From positions 890-11,231 of the forward strand of contig JAIXMJ010000021.1 of the NCBI GenBank assembly GCA_022836975.1: a DNA stretch of 10,342 nucleotides, given 5' to 3'. Shown one piece after another: positions 1 to 7,131 of this stretch (position 1 is its first letter; each line of letters opens with the position of its first letter). The translations under genes and the position numbers were made by a program. Origin of the DNA: Wolbachia sp. Its GTDB lineage: Bacteria; Pseudomonadota; Alphaproteobacteria; Rickettsiales; Anaplasmataceae. Below the pieces are notes generated by a model that was not told the origin of the DNA, searched no databases, and saw only the letters and a list, made by a program, of their open reading frames with translations.

Positions 1-1
1 A

Positions 2-1063
2 TTATATGAAGGAAAAGCAAATGTTCATGTTAAAGTCGATGGTATGACTGTATTAGAACAAGCTGCACAGTCTGGAGAGTTAAACATTGTGAAACTGTTG
101 GTAGAGAATTGGCTAGATATTAATGATACTGCATTGCAAAAGGCAGCTGATTGTGGAAAATTCAATGTTGTTGAATGGTTGGTAGAGAAAGGGGCTAATG
201 TTAATGCTACAAATAGAAATGGTGATAGTGTGCTGCATCAGGCTGCTTATTCTGGAGAGGTGAATGTTGTTATGTTTTTGATAGAGAAAGGGGCTGATAT
301 TAATGCTAGAAATAGCATTTATGATAGTGTACTGCATGACGCTGCTTATTCTGGAGAGGTGAATGTTGTTAAGTGGTTGATAGAGAAAGGGGCTGATGTT
401 AATGCTAGAAACAGAGATGGTAATAGTGTGCTGCATTACGCTGCTATTTCTGGAAAGTTGAATGTTGTTGAGCGGTTGGTAGAGAAAGGGGCTGATGTTA
501 ATGCTGTAAACGATGAAGGTATGACTGCACTGGATAATGCTCTCTTTTCAAAAAAGTTGGACATTGTTAAGTGGTTGGTAGAAAAAGGGGCTGATTTACA
601 AGCTAAAGATAAAGATGGAATGACAGTGTTGCACCGTCCTGCTGGGAATGGACACTTGGACATTGTCAAGTGGTTGGTAGGAAAAGGAGCTGATGTTAAA
701 GCTAGAAGTAGTGGATTGTTCAATAGCGGATGGACAGTGTTACACTGGGCTGCTAAGAATGGACACTTAGATACTGTCAAGTGGTTGGTAGAAAAAGGAG
801 CTGATTTACAAGCTAAAGATGATTATGGAAAGGCAGTGTTGCACTATGCTGCTGAGAATGGACACTTGGACACTGTCAAGTGGTTTATAGAAAAAGGAGC
901 TAATTTACAAGCTAAAGATAATAATGGAAAGACAGTGTTGCACTATGCTGCTGAGAATGGACACTTGGACACTGTCAAGTGGTTCGTAGAAAAAGGAGCT
1001 GATTTACAAGCTAGAACAATTATGGAGGGACAGTATTGTCCTGGACAAATAATAATGAAGTGA
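2..1063 (+). CDS. Ankyrin-repeat protein, 5' end outside window, 3' end frameshifted
   Basis: The reading frame is open from base 2, and the codons before the first ATG (44) already read as ankyrin sequence, so the true start lies upstream. About ten 33-residue ankyrin repeats follow, with the usual pattern of T/SVLHxAA, SG/NGxxxVVKWL and EKGADxxA. The second repeat is about six residues short; the loop before the eighth is about four residues longer. Ankyrin repeats mediate protein-protein binding; in Wolbachia such proteins are often suspected secreted effectors, but no signal peptide, membrane segment or enzymatic domain is visible in this part. The last 17 residues do not fit the repeat, while another frame from 1015 to the TGA at 1099-1101 does, implying a 1-base loss around 1013-1016. 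The identity as an ankyrin protein is firm; the function is unknown. Confidence 0.93.
   Translation, partial: LYEGKANVHVKVDGMTVLEQAAQSGELNIVKLLVENWLDINDTALQKAADCGKFNVVEWLVEKGANVNATNRNGDSVLHQAAYSGEVNVVMFLIEKGADINARNSIYDSVLHDAAYSGEVNVVKWLIEKGADVNARNRDGNSVLHYAAISGKLNVVERLVEKGADVNAVNDEGMTALDNALFSKKLDIVKWLVEKGADLQAKDKDGMTVLHRPAGNGHLDIVKWLVGKGADVKARSSGLFNSGWTVLHWAAKNGHLDTVKWLVEKGADLQAKDDYGKAVLHYAAENGHLDTVKWFIEKGANLQAKDNNGKTVLHYAAENGHLDTVKWFVEKGADLQARTIMEGQYCPGQIIMK
44..1012 (+). repeat. Tandem ~99-bp repeats encoding ankyrin units
   Basis: Consecutive units repeat at about 99 bases (33 codons). Two families are visible. The left units use SGEVNVV and GADVNARN; the right units, from about 590, use NGHLDTVKW and GADLQAKD. 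The last two full units (around 841-939 and 940-1012) are nearly identical at DNA level, which points to recent duplication inside the gene. Confidence 0.85.
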
Positions 1064-1104
1064 AACAATGGTTAAGAGAACATGGAGCAACTGAAGAATG
1101 AACA

Positions 1105-1317
1105 TCTCGCTATCACTCTCTCTATCACAAAATTGGGAAGAGTAGATGGAAAGCCTTCTATATTATATATAACCTTGAATTCCTTATCAGTTTCATTAGC
1201 AAATGCATTTGTTAAACAACTTTTTGTTTTCAACATAGCAAAATACCAGAAGCCAATATATGCCACTGTGACAAAGATAAATAAAAAAATAATCGTATAT
1301 AGGAAAAACTTACGCAT
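1105..1317 (-). pseudogene. N-terminal remnant of a membrane-anchored DUF2125-like protein
   Basis: An ATG at 1317 opens an 81-residue frame that stops at 1072. Residues about 5-27 form a hydrophobic membrane segment, followed by a soluble stretch including EFKVIYNIEGFP. This N-terminal anchor, then an aromatic-rich YxxFWYFA and a GFP motif, resembles alphaproteobacterial DUF2125 proteins, which are usually several hundred residues long. From about residue 72 the frame runs antisense through the 3' end of the ankyrin gene, so the real gene breaks off near 1102-1105. It starts 5 bases after the ferredoxin stop and was probably its downstream partner. The remnant status is fairly well supported; the family assignment is by eye and tentative. 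Confidence 0.5.
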
Positions 1318-1322
1318 TGGTT

Positions 1323-1661
1323 TTATTTACTTAATGATATGTTACGAGTGCATCGAGGTATAGCAACACAGATGCCATTGATATCTTTGGTAATTTTAAT
1401 TTGGCATCCAAGCCTAGAGGTTTCAGTTAACCCAAAAGCTAAGTCTAACATGTCATTTTCCTCATCTGAAATAGAACCTAGGATCTCAAAAAATTTTGGA
1501 TCAACAATTACATGGCATGTGGAACATGCCAATGAACCTTCACACGCACCTTCTAGTAAGTCAGGATCAGTTCTATGAGCTAAATTAAGCAAAGTTTCAC
1601 CCTCTACGGCTTCATAACTTTTTTTGCTTCCGTCAGGTAGAATAAAAGTAACATACGGCAT
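1323..1661 (-). CDS. 2Fe-2S ferredoxin (adrenodoxin type)
   Basis: This small electron carrier is of the adrenodoxin/ISC ferredoxin class, which supplies electrons for iron-sulfur cluster assembly and related redox steps in the cytoplasm. The cluster-binding pattern is present: CEGSLACSTC supplies three cysteines (C40, C46, C49) and LGCQI the fourth (C86). The acidic stretch SDEENDMLD (about 65-73) is typical of the partner-docking region. I chose the start at 1661 (MPYVTF) rather than the in-frame ATG four codons upstream at 1673, because GGGGAG lies just ahead of the 1661 start and the first strand normally begins here. It is 112 residues, a normal length. It is divergent from mutL and leads into the truncated DUF2125-like gene. 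The specific ISC role is inferred from family. Confidence 0.92.
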   Translation of the reverse strand: MPYVTFILPDGSKKSYEAVEGETLLNLAHRTDPDLLEGACEGSLACSTCHVIVDPKFFEILGSISDEENDMLDLAFGLTETSRLGCQIKITKDINGICVAIPRCTRNISLSK

Positions 1662-1685
1662 ACCACTCCCCATTCAATTAAAAGT

Positions 1686-1714
1686 ATTGTAGTACCTTAT
1701 ATAAATTTTTGCAA
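1686..1714 (-). promoter_or_regulatory. Putative sigma70-type promoter for the ferredoxin gene
   Basis: On the minus strand TTGCAA (1709-1714) and TACAAT (1686-1691) are separated by 17 bases. The -10 box is 24 bases from the ferredoxin start, leaving a short leader that carries GGGGAG. The match is 4/6 and 5/6 to consensus, in AT-rich DNA, so chance matches are possible. Confidence 0.45.
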
Positions 1715-1738
1715 ATTTTTAAATATTTCTTATATTAT
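1709..1738 (+). promoter_or_regulatory. Putative sigma70-type promoter for mutL
   Basis: TTGCAA (1709-1714) and TATTAT (1733-1738) are separated by 18 bases, with the -10 box about 41 bases before the mutL ATG. TTGCAA is palindromic, so the same six bases can serve as the -35 box of the opposing ferredoxin promoter. Confidence 0.4.
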
Positions 1739-1779
1739 AAGAGTACTTTGATGCTTTACTCAGTCAGAAAATATCTTGA

Positions 1780-3720
1780 ATGGCTATAATTCTTTTAGAT
1801 ACACAAACAATTAATCGCATAGCAGCAGGAGAAGTGATTGAAAAACCTGCAAGTGTAGTAAAGGAACTAGTAGAAAATTCTATTGATGCAAAAAGTAAGG
1901 AAGTAGAGATAAAAATAAAAAGTGGTGGACGTAATCTTATTTCCGTAACAGATGATGGGATTGGCATTAACAAAGATGAAATAGAAATAGCATTTATGCG
2001 TCATGCCACTTCTAAGCTACAGAGTGGAGATAACTTAATAGACATAAAATATTTAGGATTCAGAGGAGAAGCTTTACCATCAATTGCTGCAGTTAGTAGA
2101 ATAACCTTATCATCTAAGGTAGCTGAAACTGGAGAAGCGTGGTCAATAAGTTACGAAGGTGGATATAAAATGGAAGAACTGGCTCCATGTCCTTTAGCAC
2201 GCGGTACGTGTATTGAGGTACGTGATCTCTTCTTTGCTACACCAAACAGGTTAAAGTTTTTGAAAACTGAGAGGGCAGAAACTCAGCATATAGTTAATAT
2301 TGTCAATAACGTAGCAATAATTAACCATGAGATAGGGTTTACTTTGATTTCAGACAATAAAAGACTTTTAAGGTATTATAATCAGCCATCTCTACTTAAT
2401 AGATTATGTGAGGTGGAAAAAGAATTTAGCAGCAGTGCCCTTGCAGTGCATGAAGAGGAATGTGGTACTAAATTAACAGGATATATATGTAAACCAACAG
2501 CTAATTTTGGTAGATCAAATCTGATGTATATTTTTGTGAATAAAAGGCCAATAAAAGACAATTTACTCACAGCTGCTATTAGATACGCATATCATGACCT
2601 AATACCAAATAACAGATACCCTATTGTAGTATTGAATTTAGATATACCTTATGACCAAGTAGATGTTAATGTGCATCCCAATAAGTCTGAGATAAGATTT
2701 CAGAATAAAAAACTTATATATGAAATAGTCACAAGAGGATTAATCAAGGCATTATCAACAAGAATAGGAACTAATGTAGAGGAAGTTAGGGACATTCACA
2801 AAGATTTAGAGCTTAAGGAAAGTGAGGATGAAAAGAAAAAAGATTTAGGACTTAAAGAAATCGAAGATGAAAAGGAGAAAGGTTTAGAATGTCAGAATAG
2901 TAAACACAAGGAGGAAAAGAATTTAGAATTACAGGAAAGTAAACGTGAGAAGAGCAAAGATTTAGAATGTCAGAAAAATGAATATGAGAAGGGAAATAAA
3001 TATAATGAAAATCAGAACAAGAATAGTTTATTAGAGCAGTCAGAATCTTTTGGATCAACTAGATCTAACTATTTCATCTCCTCATCTAAACATACTGGAC
3101 TGATAGATTTGAAAGAACAGATAAGGATGATAGAGGATTATCCATTGGGGTTTGCACGCTGCCAAGTATATTATACATATATAATTGCACAGACAAAAGA
3201 CAATCTCATTATAGTTGACCAACATGCTGCTCATGAAAGGTTAATTTATGAGTATATGAAAGAAGTAGTGGAAAAGAGTATAATCAAAAAACAGACATTG
3301 CTAATTCCCGAGGTAATAAATATTCATGACCAAGAAAAAATGGAGATAATGGAAAATTATAAGGGAAACTTAGCTGAAATGGGCTTTGAAATTGATATTA
3401 TACATAATGCTACAATATTGGTGAAGGAAATTCCAGCAATTTTAAGTGGTGCAAATATACAAGAAATGATAATTGATATAATAGATAGGTTAGTAGAAAT
3501 CGAAGATACTTTACCTATAGAGGATAAAATAAACAGAATTTTGTCTTCTATAGCTTGTCATGGATCTATAAGAGCAGGAAGAGAGATGAATATAGAAGAA
3601 ATGAACGCACTATTGCGGCAAATGGAAAAGACACCATATTCTGGACAATGTAACCATGGTCGACCTACATACATTGAGATAAAATTGAGTGATATTGAAA
3701 AACTTTTCAAACGAAAATAG
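1780..3720 (+). CDS. mutL: DNA mismatch repair protein MutL
   Basis: MutL couples mismatch recognition by MutS to strand incision and removal. The N-terminal GHL ATPase domain is complete: KELVENSIDA (residues 28-37, with catalytic E29 and N33), DDGIGI (58-63) and YLGFRGEALPSIAA (91-104). The C-terminal dimerisation domain has DQHAAHERLIYE (480-491), matching the DQHA(X)2E(X)4E metal-binding motif of endonuclease-type MutL, plus the ACHGSIRAG and CNHGRP (624-629) elements. It is therefore probably a nicking MutL that works without MutH. At 646 residues it has a normal length. The linker contains five 13-residue charged repeats (341-405). No strong ribosome-binding site precedes the ATG, but the conserved N-terminus fixes the start. 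mutS is not in the window. Confidence 0.97.
   Translation: MAIILLDTQTINRIAAGEVIEKPASVVKELVENSIDAKSKEVEIKIKSGGRNLISVTDDGIGINKDEIEIAFMRHATSKLQSGDNLIDIKYLGFRGEALPSIAAVSRITLSSKVAETGEAWSISYEGGYKMEELAPCPLARGTCIEVRDLFFATPNRLKFLKTERAETQHIVNIVNNVAIINHEIGFTLISDNKRLLRYYNQPSLLNRLCEVEKEFSSSALAVHEEECGTKLTGYICKPTANFGRSNLMYIFVNKRPIKDNLLTAAIRYAYHDLIPNNRYPIVVLNLDIPYDQVDVNVHPNKSEIRFQNKKLIYEIVTRGLIKALSTRIGTNVEEVRDIHKDLELKESEDEKKKDLGLKEIEDEKEKGLECQNSKHKEEKNLELQESKREKSKDLECQKNEYEKGNKYNENQNKNSLLEQSESFGSTRSNYFISSSKHTGLIDLKEQIRMIEDYPLGFARCQVYYTYIIAQTKDNLIIVDQHAAHERLIYEYMKEVVEKSIIKKQTLLIPEVINIHDQEKMEIMENYKGNLAEMGFEIDIIHNATILVKEIPAILSGANIQEMIIDIIDRLVEIEDTLPIEDKINRILSSIACHGSIRAGREMNIEEMNALLRQMEKTPYSGQCNHGRPTYIEIKLSDIEKLFKRK
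2800..2994 (+). repeat. Five 39-bp tandem repeats in the mutL linker
   Basis: Five back-to-back 13-codon units start with K-D/G/N-L followed by E/G-L/C-K/Q, a charged core and a lysine/glutamate-rich end, for example KDLELKESEDEKK, KNLELQESKREKS and KDLECQKNEYEKG. Units are diverged but keep exact 39-base spacing. They extend the flexible, charged linker between the ATPase and C-terminal domains. Confidence 0.85.
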
Positions 3721-3904
3721 TAGAAGACTTTAGGCAAGCACATTTACACGAGTTTCACGAAAAAAAACTAAGTCTAGAGTTGTATTATATTATGAGGAGT
3801 GTACAGTTCCAAGAAGTAATGGTATAATAAAACTATCAGTAAATGAGGAACTATGGGACAACAGTTGTGCCAGAACAACAGAGGAGGTGCGTGAAGGTTT
3901 CCTC
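3721..3904. other. Non-coding stretch downstream of mutL
   Basis: No credible gene is seen. It contains an imperfect palindrome at 3855-3871 (GGGACAACAGTTGTGCC, three mismatched pairs) and no clear hairpin-plus-T-run terminator. It probably includes the eroded far end of the neighbouring IS, but I could not identify the boundary. Confidence 0.4.
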
Positions 3905-4327
3905 CAATTAAAATTATAACACTTCTCACAATAGTCCTAATAAGGTATTCTGCATCTATGTCTTGGGTTAGCCTGAATGTCTGGAACCTTCTGGTTCTGA
4001 CCTGCATACCATGCGCCTTTGCCCTTTTTGTTCTACTAATCATTTGATCTTTTTCTTTTGCCACAAGTCCAGCTTTATGTACTTTAACATAGCCACTCAA
4101 GATCAATAAAAATTTTCAATAAATATCACGCCACCTGAAAAATCCCCTGCTTCCAATGGCCATAATCAGGTGGTCCATGGTGCACCTGTACTAAATATCC
4201 ACATTACTGCATTTATAAATGTCCTATTATTCTTTACTATTCCTTCCCACTTACCCCTTCTTCCAGGCAAGTGACTTTCTAATTTATCCCACAATCTATC
4301 GATTACATCATGCCTTCTGTATGTTAT
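3905..4327 (-). pseudogene. Degenerate IS5-family (IS427-like) transposase
   Basis: On the minus strand, fragments in different frames line up with an IS5-family transposase of the IS427 type. They begin at 4327 with an ATA where ATG is expected, preceded by AGGAAAGG, then RRHDVIDRLWDKLESHLPG, NNRTFINAVMWI and GAPW. After a frameshift come PPDYGHWK and FRWRD, then YVKVH, RTK, AHGM and IDAEYLI, the region around the DDE catalytic core. Stops and deletions interrupt it repeatedly. A 110-codon open frame inside it (3774-4106) is only a by-product: its first ~60 residues carry the transposase motifs and the rest is unrelated. No terminal repeats could be matched with confidence. It cannot encode an active transposase. 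Confidence 0.72.
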
Positions 4328-4512
4328 CCACCTTTCCTAACCATTAAATTCTGTCATTATATACACTTTTGACGTCTATTCAACTGGTATCTTGCGACGA
4401 CATACCATAGAATATCACCGGTGCTTTTATTTTTCAAAGATCGTGGAAAGCTTACTTACTTTAGCTATCATTTCTCTATCTCATTACCTTTTGAGCCTGA
4501 CTTGCCTATGCT
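4328..4512. other. Non-coding stretch downstream of glmU, with a short orphan reading frame
   Basis: Between the glmU stop and the decayed transposase, a minus-strand ATG at 4471, preceded by GAGATAGAGAA, opens 14 codons (MIAKVSKLSTIFEK) ending at 4427. It may be the start of a gene once cotranscribed after glmU and lost to the IS insertion, or chance. GGTATGTCGTCGCAAG, read on the minus strand just before the transposase leader, could be the IS left end. Confidence 0.3.
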
Positions 4513-5805
4513 TTATTTTTTAACTCCGCTGAACGGATACTTCTTTTTCTTAGTGATCTGCCTTTTTCTAGCAATTGCAAGGCTACTTTCTGGAACATCA
4601 TGTACTATGACACTTCCTGCTGCGACTGTAGAATTATCATCAATATTAATTGGAGCAATTAATGAGCTATTAGCACCAATAAAGCAGTTTCTGCCTATAT
4701 ATGTTTGATGTTTGTTCTTACCATCATAATTACACACTACTGTACCTGCACCTATATTGCTACCATGTTCTATCTCAGTATCTCCTATATAGCTTAGATG
4801 TTTTATTTTGACATCTTTATAAATTTCACTTTTTTTTACTTCCACAAAATTACCAACAATTGCATTATCGTGAACTGTTGTATTGCTTCTTATTCTAGCA
4901 AATGGACCAACGGTAGCACCCTTCATAATTAAACAATCTTTCAGATGGGAGAACGAAAGTATTTTTACGTTAGATTGAATTTTTACTCCTGGCCCAAAGA
5001 AAACATATGGATCTACAATTGTGTCTTTAGAGATTTCTGTATCAAGGGAAAAAAACTGAGTGTATGGAGCAACAAGTGTGACACCTAAAGCAGTGAAAAA
5101 CTTTCTTTGATGTTCCTGAAAATAAGCTTCAGCTTGTACCAGATCATCTCTATTATTGATGCCTATTCCTTCTGCTTCATTAACAACAACATATCCAACA
5201 TTTAGACCGCTTTCAACTGCAATAGACACTATATCAGTTAAATAATACTCATGTTTATGTTCTATTTTTTTTACAAGATCACGTAACACTTTTGCATATG
5301 CTACAATTATTCCAGCGTTTGCGAGATTTGTTATATTATTTTCTGCTTCAATAATCTTTTTTACAGAACCATTATCAATGATTAATCTTCCATATGATGG
5401 ATTATTAGAATGAAATCCTAAACAGATTAAAGCTTTATTTTGTAGGGAATCGATCATTTTTGTAATAGTCTTACTTTTAATTAGTGGAGTATCACCATAT
5501 TGTATTACAACTATGCTTGAATCTTGTAATGCTGTAAGATTTTGTAAAGCAGCTTGTACTGCATGACCCGTACCAAGTATTGGTGCCTGTATGATTAGTT
5601 CTATATCATGCAAATCATTCAATTTTTCTTTTAAATGTTGATTCACTACAATAGTGATGTTTCTTGGAGATAATTGTTTTGCGTTATGGATTACATGTTC
5701 TAATATCGAAAAATTACCTATCTTATGCAAAACTTTAGGTAAATTTGAATTCATACGTTTACCATGACCAGCAGCCAGTATAATTACTGTATGAACTTTG
5801 CTCAT
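4513..5805 (-). CDS. glmU: Bifunctional UDP-GlcNAc pyrophosphorylase / glucosamine-1-phosphate acetyltransferase GlmU
   Basis: GlmU acetylates glucosamine-1-phosphate with acetyl-CoA and then uridylylates it to UDP-GlcNAc in the cytoplasm. The nucleotidyltransferase half shows LAAGHGKRM (10-18) with LPKVLH, GTGHA (78-82), YGD (103-105), EAEN (153-156) and GINNRD (215-220). The C-terminal left-handed beta-helix has RIR (304-306), VEVKKS, KHLSYIGD with the acetyltransferase histidine at about 336, NYDG and GANS. At 430 residues it is slightly shorter than the E. coli enzyme (456) but has both domains. Its ATG overlaps the pheS stop by four bases (ATGA), so it is probably translationally coupled and cotranscribed with pheS. 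In Wolbachia, which lacks LPS genes, the product would mainly feed lipid II synthesis; that is family knowledge, not visible here. Confidence 0.96.
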   Translation of the reverse strand: MSKVHTVIILAAGHGKRMNSNLPKVLHKIGNFSILEHVIHNAKQLSPRNITIVVNQHLKEKLNDLHDIELIIQAPILGTGHAVQAALQNLTALQDSSIVVIQYGDTPLIKSKTITKMIDSLQNKALICLGFHSNNPSYGRLIIDNGSVKKIIEAENNITNLANAGIIVAYAKVLRDLVKKIEHKHEYYLTDIVSIAVESGLNVGYVVVNEAEGIGINNRDDLVQAEAYFQEHQRKFFTALGVTLVAPYTQFFSLDTEISKDTIVDPYVFFGPGVKIQSNVKILSFSHLKDCLIMKGATVGPFARIRSNTTVHDNAIVGNFVEVKKSEIYKDVKIKHLSYIGDTEIEHGSNIGAGTVVCNYDGKNKHQTYIGRNCFIGANSSLIAPINIDDNSTVAAGSVIVHDVPESSLAIARKRQITKKKKYPFSGVKK

Positions 5806-6845
5806 TTTAAAGATGCAAAATGAAAACTATAGTGGTTAAGCCAATTAATTTTATTATCGTAGAAATTTCTTAAATCATCAATTTGGTATTTTATCATTGC
5901 CAGTCTTTCTATACCTATACCAAATGCAAACCCTCTATACTTAGTATTATCTATACCAATATTTTGAAAAACATTAGGATGTACGATACCACACCCTAAC
6001 ACTTCTATCCATCTATTTCCTTTATAGTTTATATCTACTTCTGCAGAAGGTTCAGTAAAAGGGAAAAAACTATTACGAAAGCGTATCTTTAAATCCTTTT
6101 CTTCAAAAAATTTCTTAAGAAAGTAATGAATAATGAATTTTAATTGACCCATATTTACATTTTTGTCAACGTACAAGCCTTCAACTTGATGGAACATAGG
6201 TGTATGGGTTGCATCGAAATCATTTCTATATACCTTTCCTGGAGCTACTATTTTAATAGGAAAACTTTTTGCTTTTTCCATAATTCTAACTTGTACGGAT
6301 GAAGTATGAGTGCGTAATAGCATCCTCTGGTTATTTATCTTATTGCTCAAATAAAAAGTATCTTGTGCTTCTCTTGCAGGGTGATGATTTGGAGTATTTA
6401 AAGCATCAAATACGTGAAATTCATCTTCTATATCTGGTCCATCAACTGCTTTGAAACCCAAACCTGCAAAAATAAGCTTTATCTCACTGATAACTTTGCT
6501 TAATGGATGAACTTTACCGATCTTTTCTGGTCTAGTAGGTAATGTAATATCCACTACTTCATTCTGTAATCTAAAATCAATTTCTTTTGCTTTTAGTATT
6601 TCTTCTTTTTCTGTTATTAAAGTAATCAATTTATTATGAAAGGCGTTAATGACTGCGCCGAATTTTCGTTTTTCCTCTGCACTTTCTGTGTGCTTTAAAT
6701 TATTCAGGTAAGATTTGATGATCCCCTTCTTTCCTAAATACACTAATTTAATCTTTTCTAATTCTTGTATTGAACTAATATTTTTAATCTCAGGAATAAC
6801 TTTGCTTTCAAACAAAGTTATTTCTGTTTGTAATTTATTATTCAT
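5802..6845 (-). CDS. pheS: Phenylalanyl-tRNA synthetase alpha subunit
   Basis: PheS is the catalytic subunit of the (alpha-beta)2 enzyme that charges tRNA-Phe. The N-terminal ~90 residues are the helical, coiled-coil tRNA-binding arm. The class II core follows with HHPAREAQDTFYL (154-166), THTSSVQVR (179-187), GKVYRND (203-209), THTPMFHQVEG (213-223, motif 2), FRNSFFPFTEPSAEVD (256-271), EVLGCGIVHPNV and motif 3 GFAFGIGIERLAM (305-317). At 347 residues it has the normal length. The ATG start is followed by MNNKLQ and is consistent with the family N-terminus. pheT is not adjacent, which is common in Rickettsiales. Its stop overlaps the glmU start. No convincing promoter was found upstream, only AT-rich candidates. 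Confidence 0.97.
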   Translation of the reverse strand: MNNKLQTEITLFESKVIPEIKNISSIQELEKIKLVYLGKKGIIKSYLNNLKHTESAEEKRKFGAVINAFHNKLITLITEKEEILKAKEIDFRLQNEVVDITLPTRPEKIGKVHPLSKVISEIKLIFAGLGFKAVDGPDIEDEFHVFDALNTPNHHPAREAQDTFYLSNKINNQRMLLRTHTSSVQVRIMEKAKSFPIKIVAPGKVYRNDFDATHTPMFHQVEGLYVDKNVNMGQLKFIIHYFLKKFFEEKDLKIRFRNSFFPFTEPSAEVDINYKGNRWIEVLGCGIVHPNVFQNIGIDNTKYRGFAFGIGIERLAMIKYQIDDLRNFYDNKINWLNHYSFHFASLK

Positions 6846-7131
6846 TTTAAAAGATTATATAAAATAAACTATGCCAATGTTATCTGACTTATATGCTAAC
6901 ACTCACCTTTATTACATAGGTCCTTTGTGTAGTTTCATACATGCACTTGTTTACACAACTTTACCAAATGCATAACTCTACTATACCATATTAATTAGAA
7001 TAGTTTGTAAACACTATCTACCTAGTATACACCATTTTTTAGTATAGCAAACTTAAAACTGCCAAAACAATACAAAAATTTTACAACCTTATCATTTAGG
7101 ATTACTCTTATATTAAAAAATAAGATGAAAA
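6846..7131. other. Divergent intergenic region between pheS and the cvpA-like gene
   Basis: This 286-base AT-rich region must hold the promoters of two diverging genes. TATAAT lies about 10 bases before the pheS ATG, too close to be its -10 box. On the plus strand TTGTAA then TATACA with a 15-base spacer (around 7003-7030) is a weak candidate for the cvpA-like gene. TAGTATA occurs twice (7023-7029 and 7040-7046), and TGTTTACA occurs once on each strand, near 6950 and 7003-7012. No tRNA, small ORF or terminator hairpin was recognised. Confidence 0.4.

Noticed and set aside
113..780. Long minus-strand frames opposite the ankyrin gene
   Set aside because: Their internal periodicity simply mirrors the ankyrin repeats on the coding strand.
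1082..1363. Plus-strand frame across the DUF2125-like remnant
   Set aside because: It is antisense to a membrane-anchored N-terminus adjacent to the ferredoxin, with no ribosome-binding site or recognisable motif.
3855..3871. Palindrome GGGACAACAGTTGTGCC as an operator or terminator
   Set aside because: It is imperfect, has no following T-run and no adjacent gene to regulate; chance or IS debris is more likely.
3774..4106. A 110-codon minus-strand frame that could be called a hypothetical protein
   Set aside because: Its first ~60 residues are one frame of a decayed IS transposase (YVKVH, RTK, AHGM, IDAEYLI) and the rest shows no coding character. It is treated as part of the pseudogene.
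6840..6862. TATAAT just upstream of pheS as a -10 box
   Set aside because: It lies about 10 bases from the ATG and has no -35 match at 16-18 bases, so it is probably ordinary AT-rich sequence.
6945..7015. TGTTTACA on both strands as a possible replication-origin or DnaA-type site
   Set aside because: It does not match the TTATCCACA-type box, there are only two copies, and no origin-associated genes are nearby.
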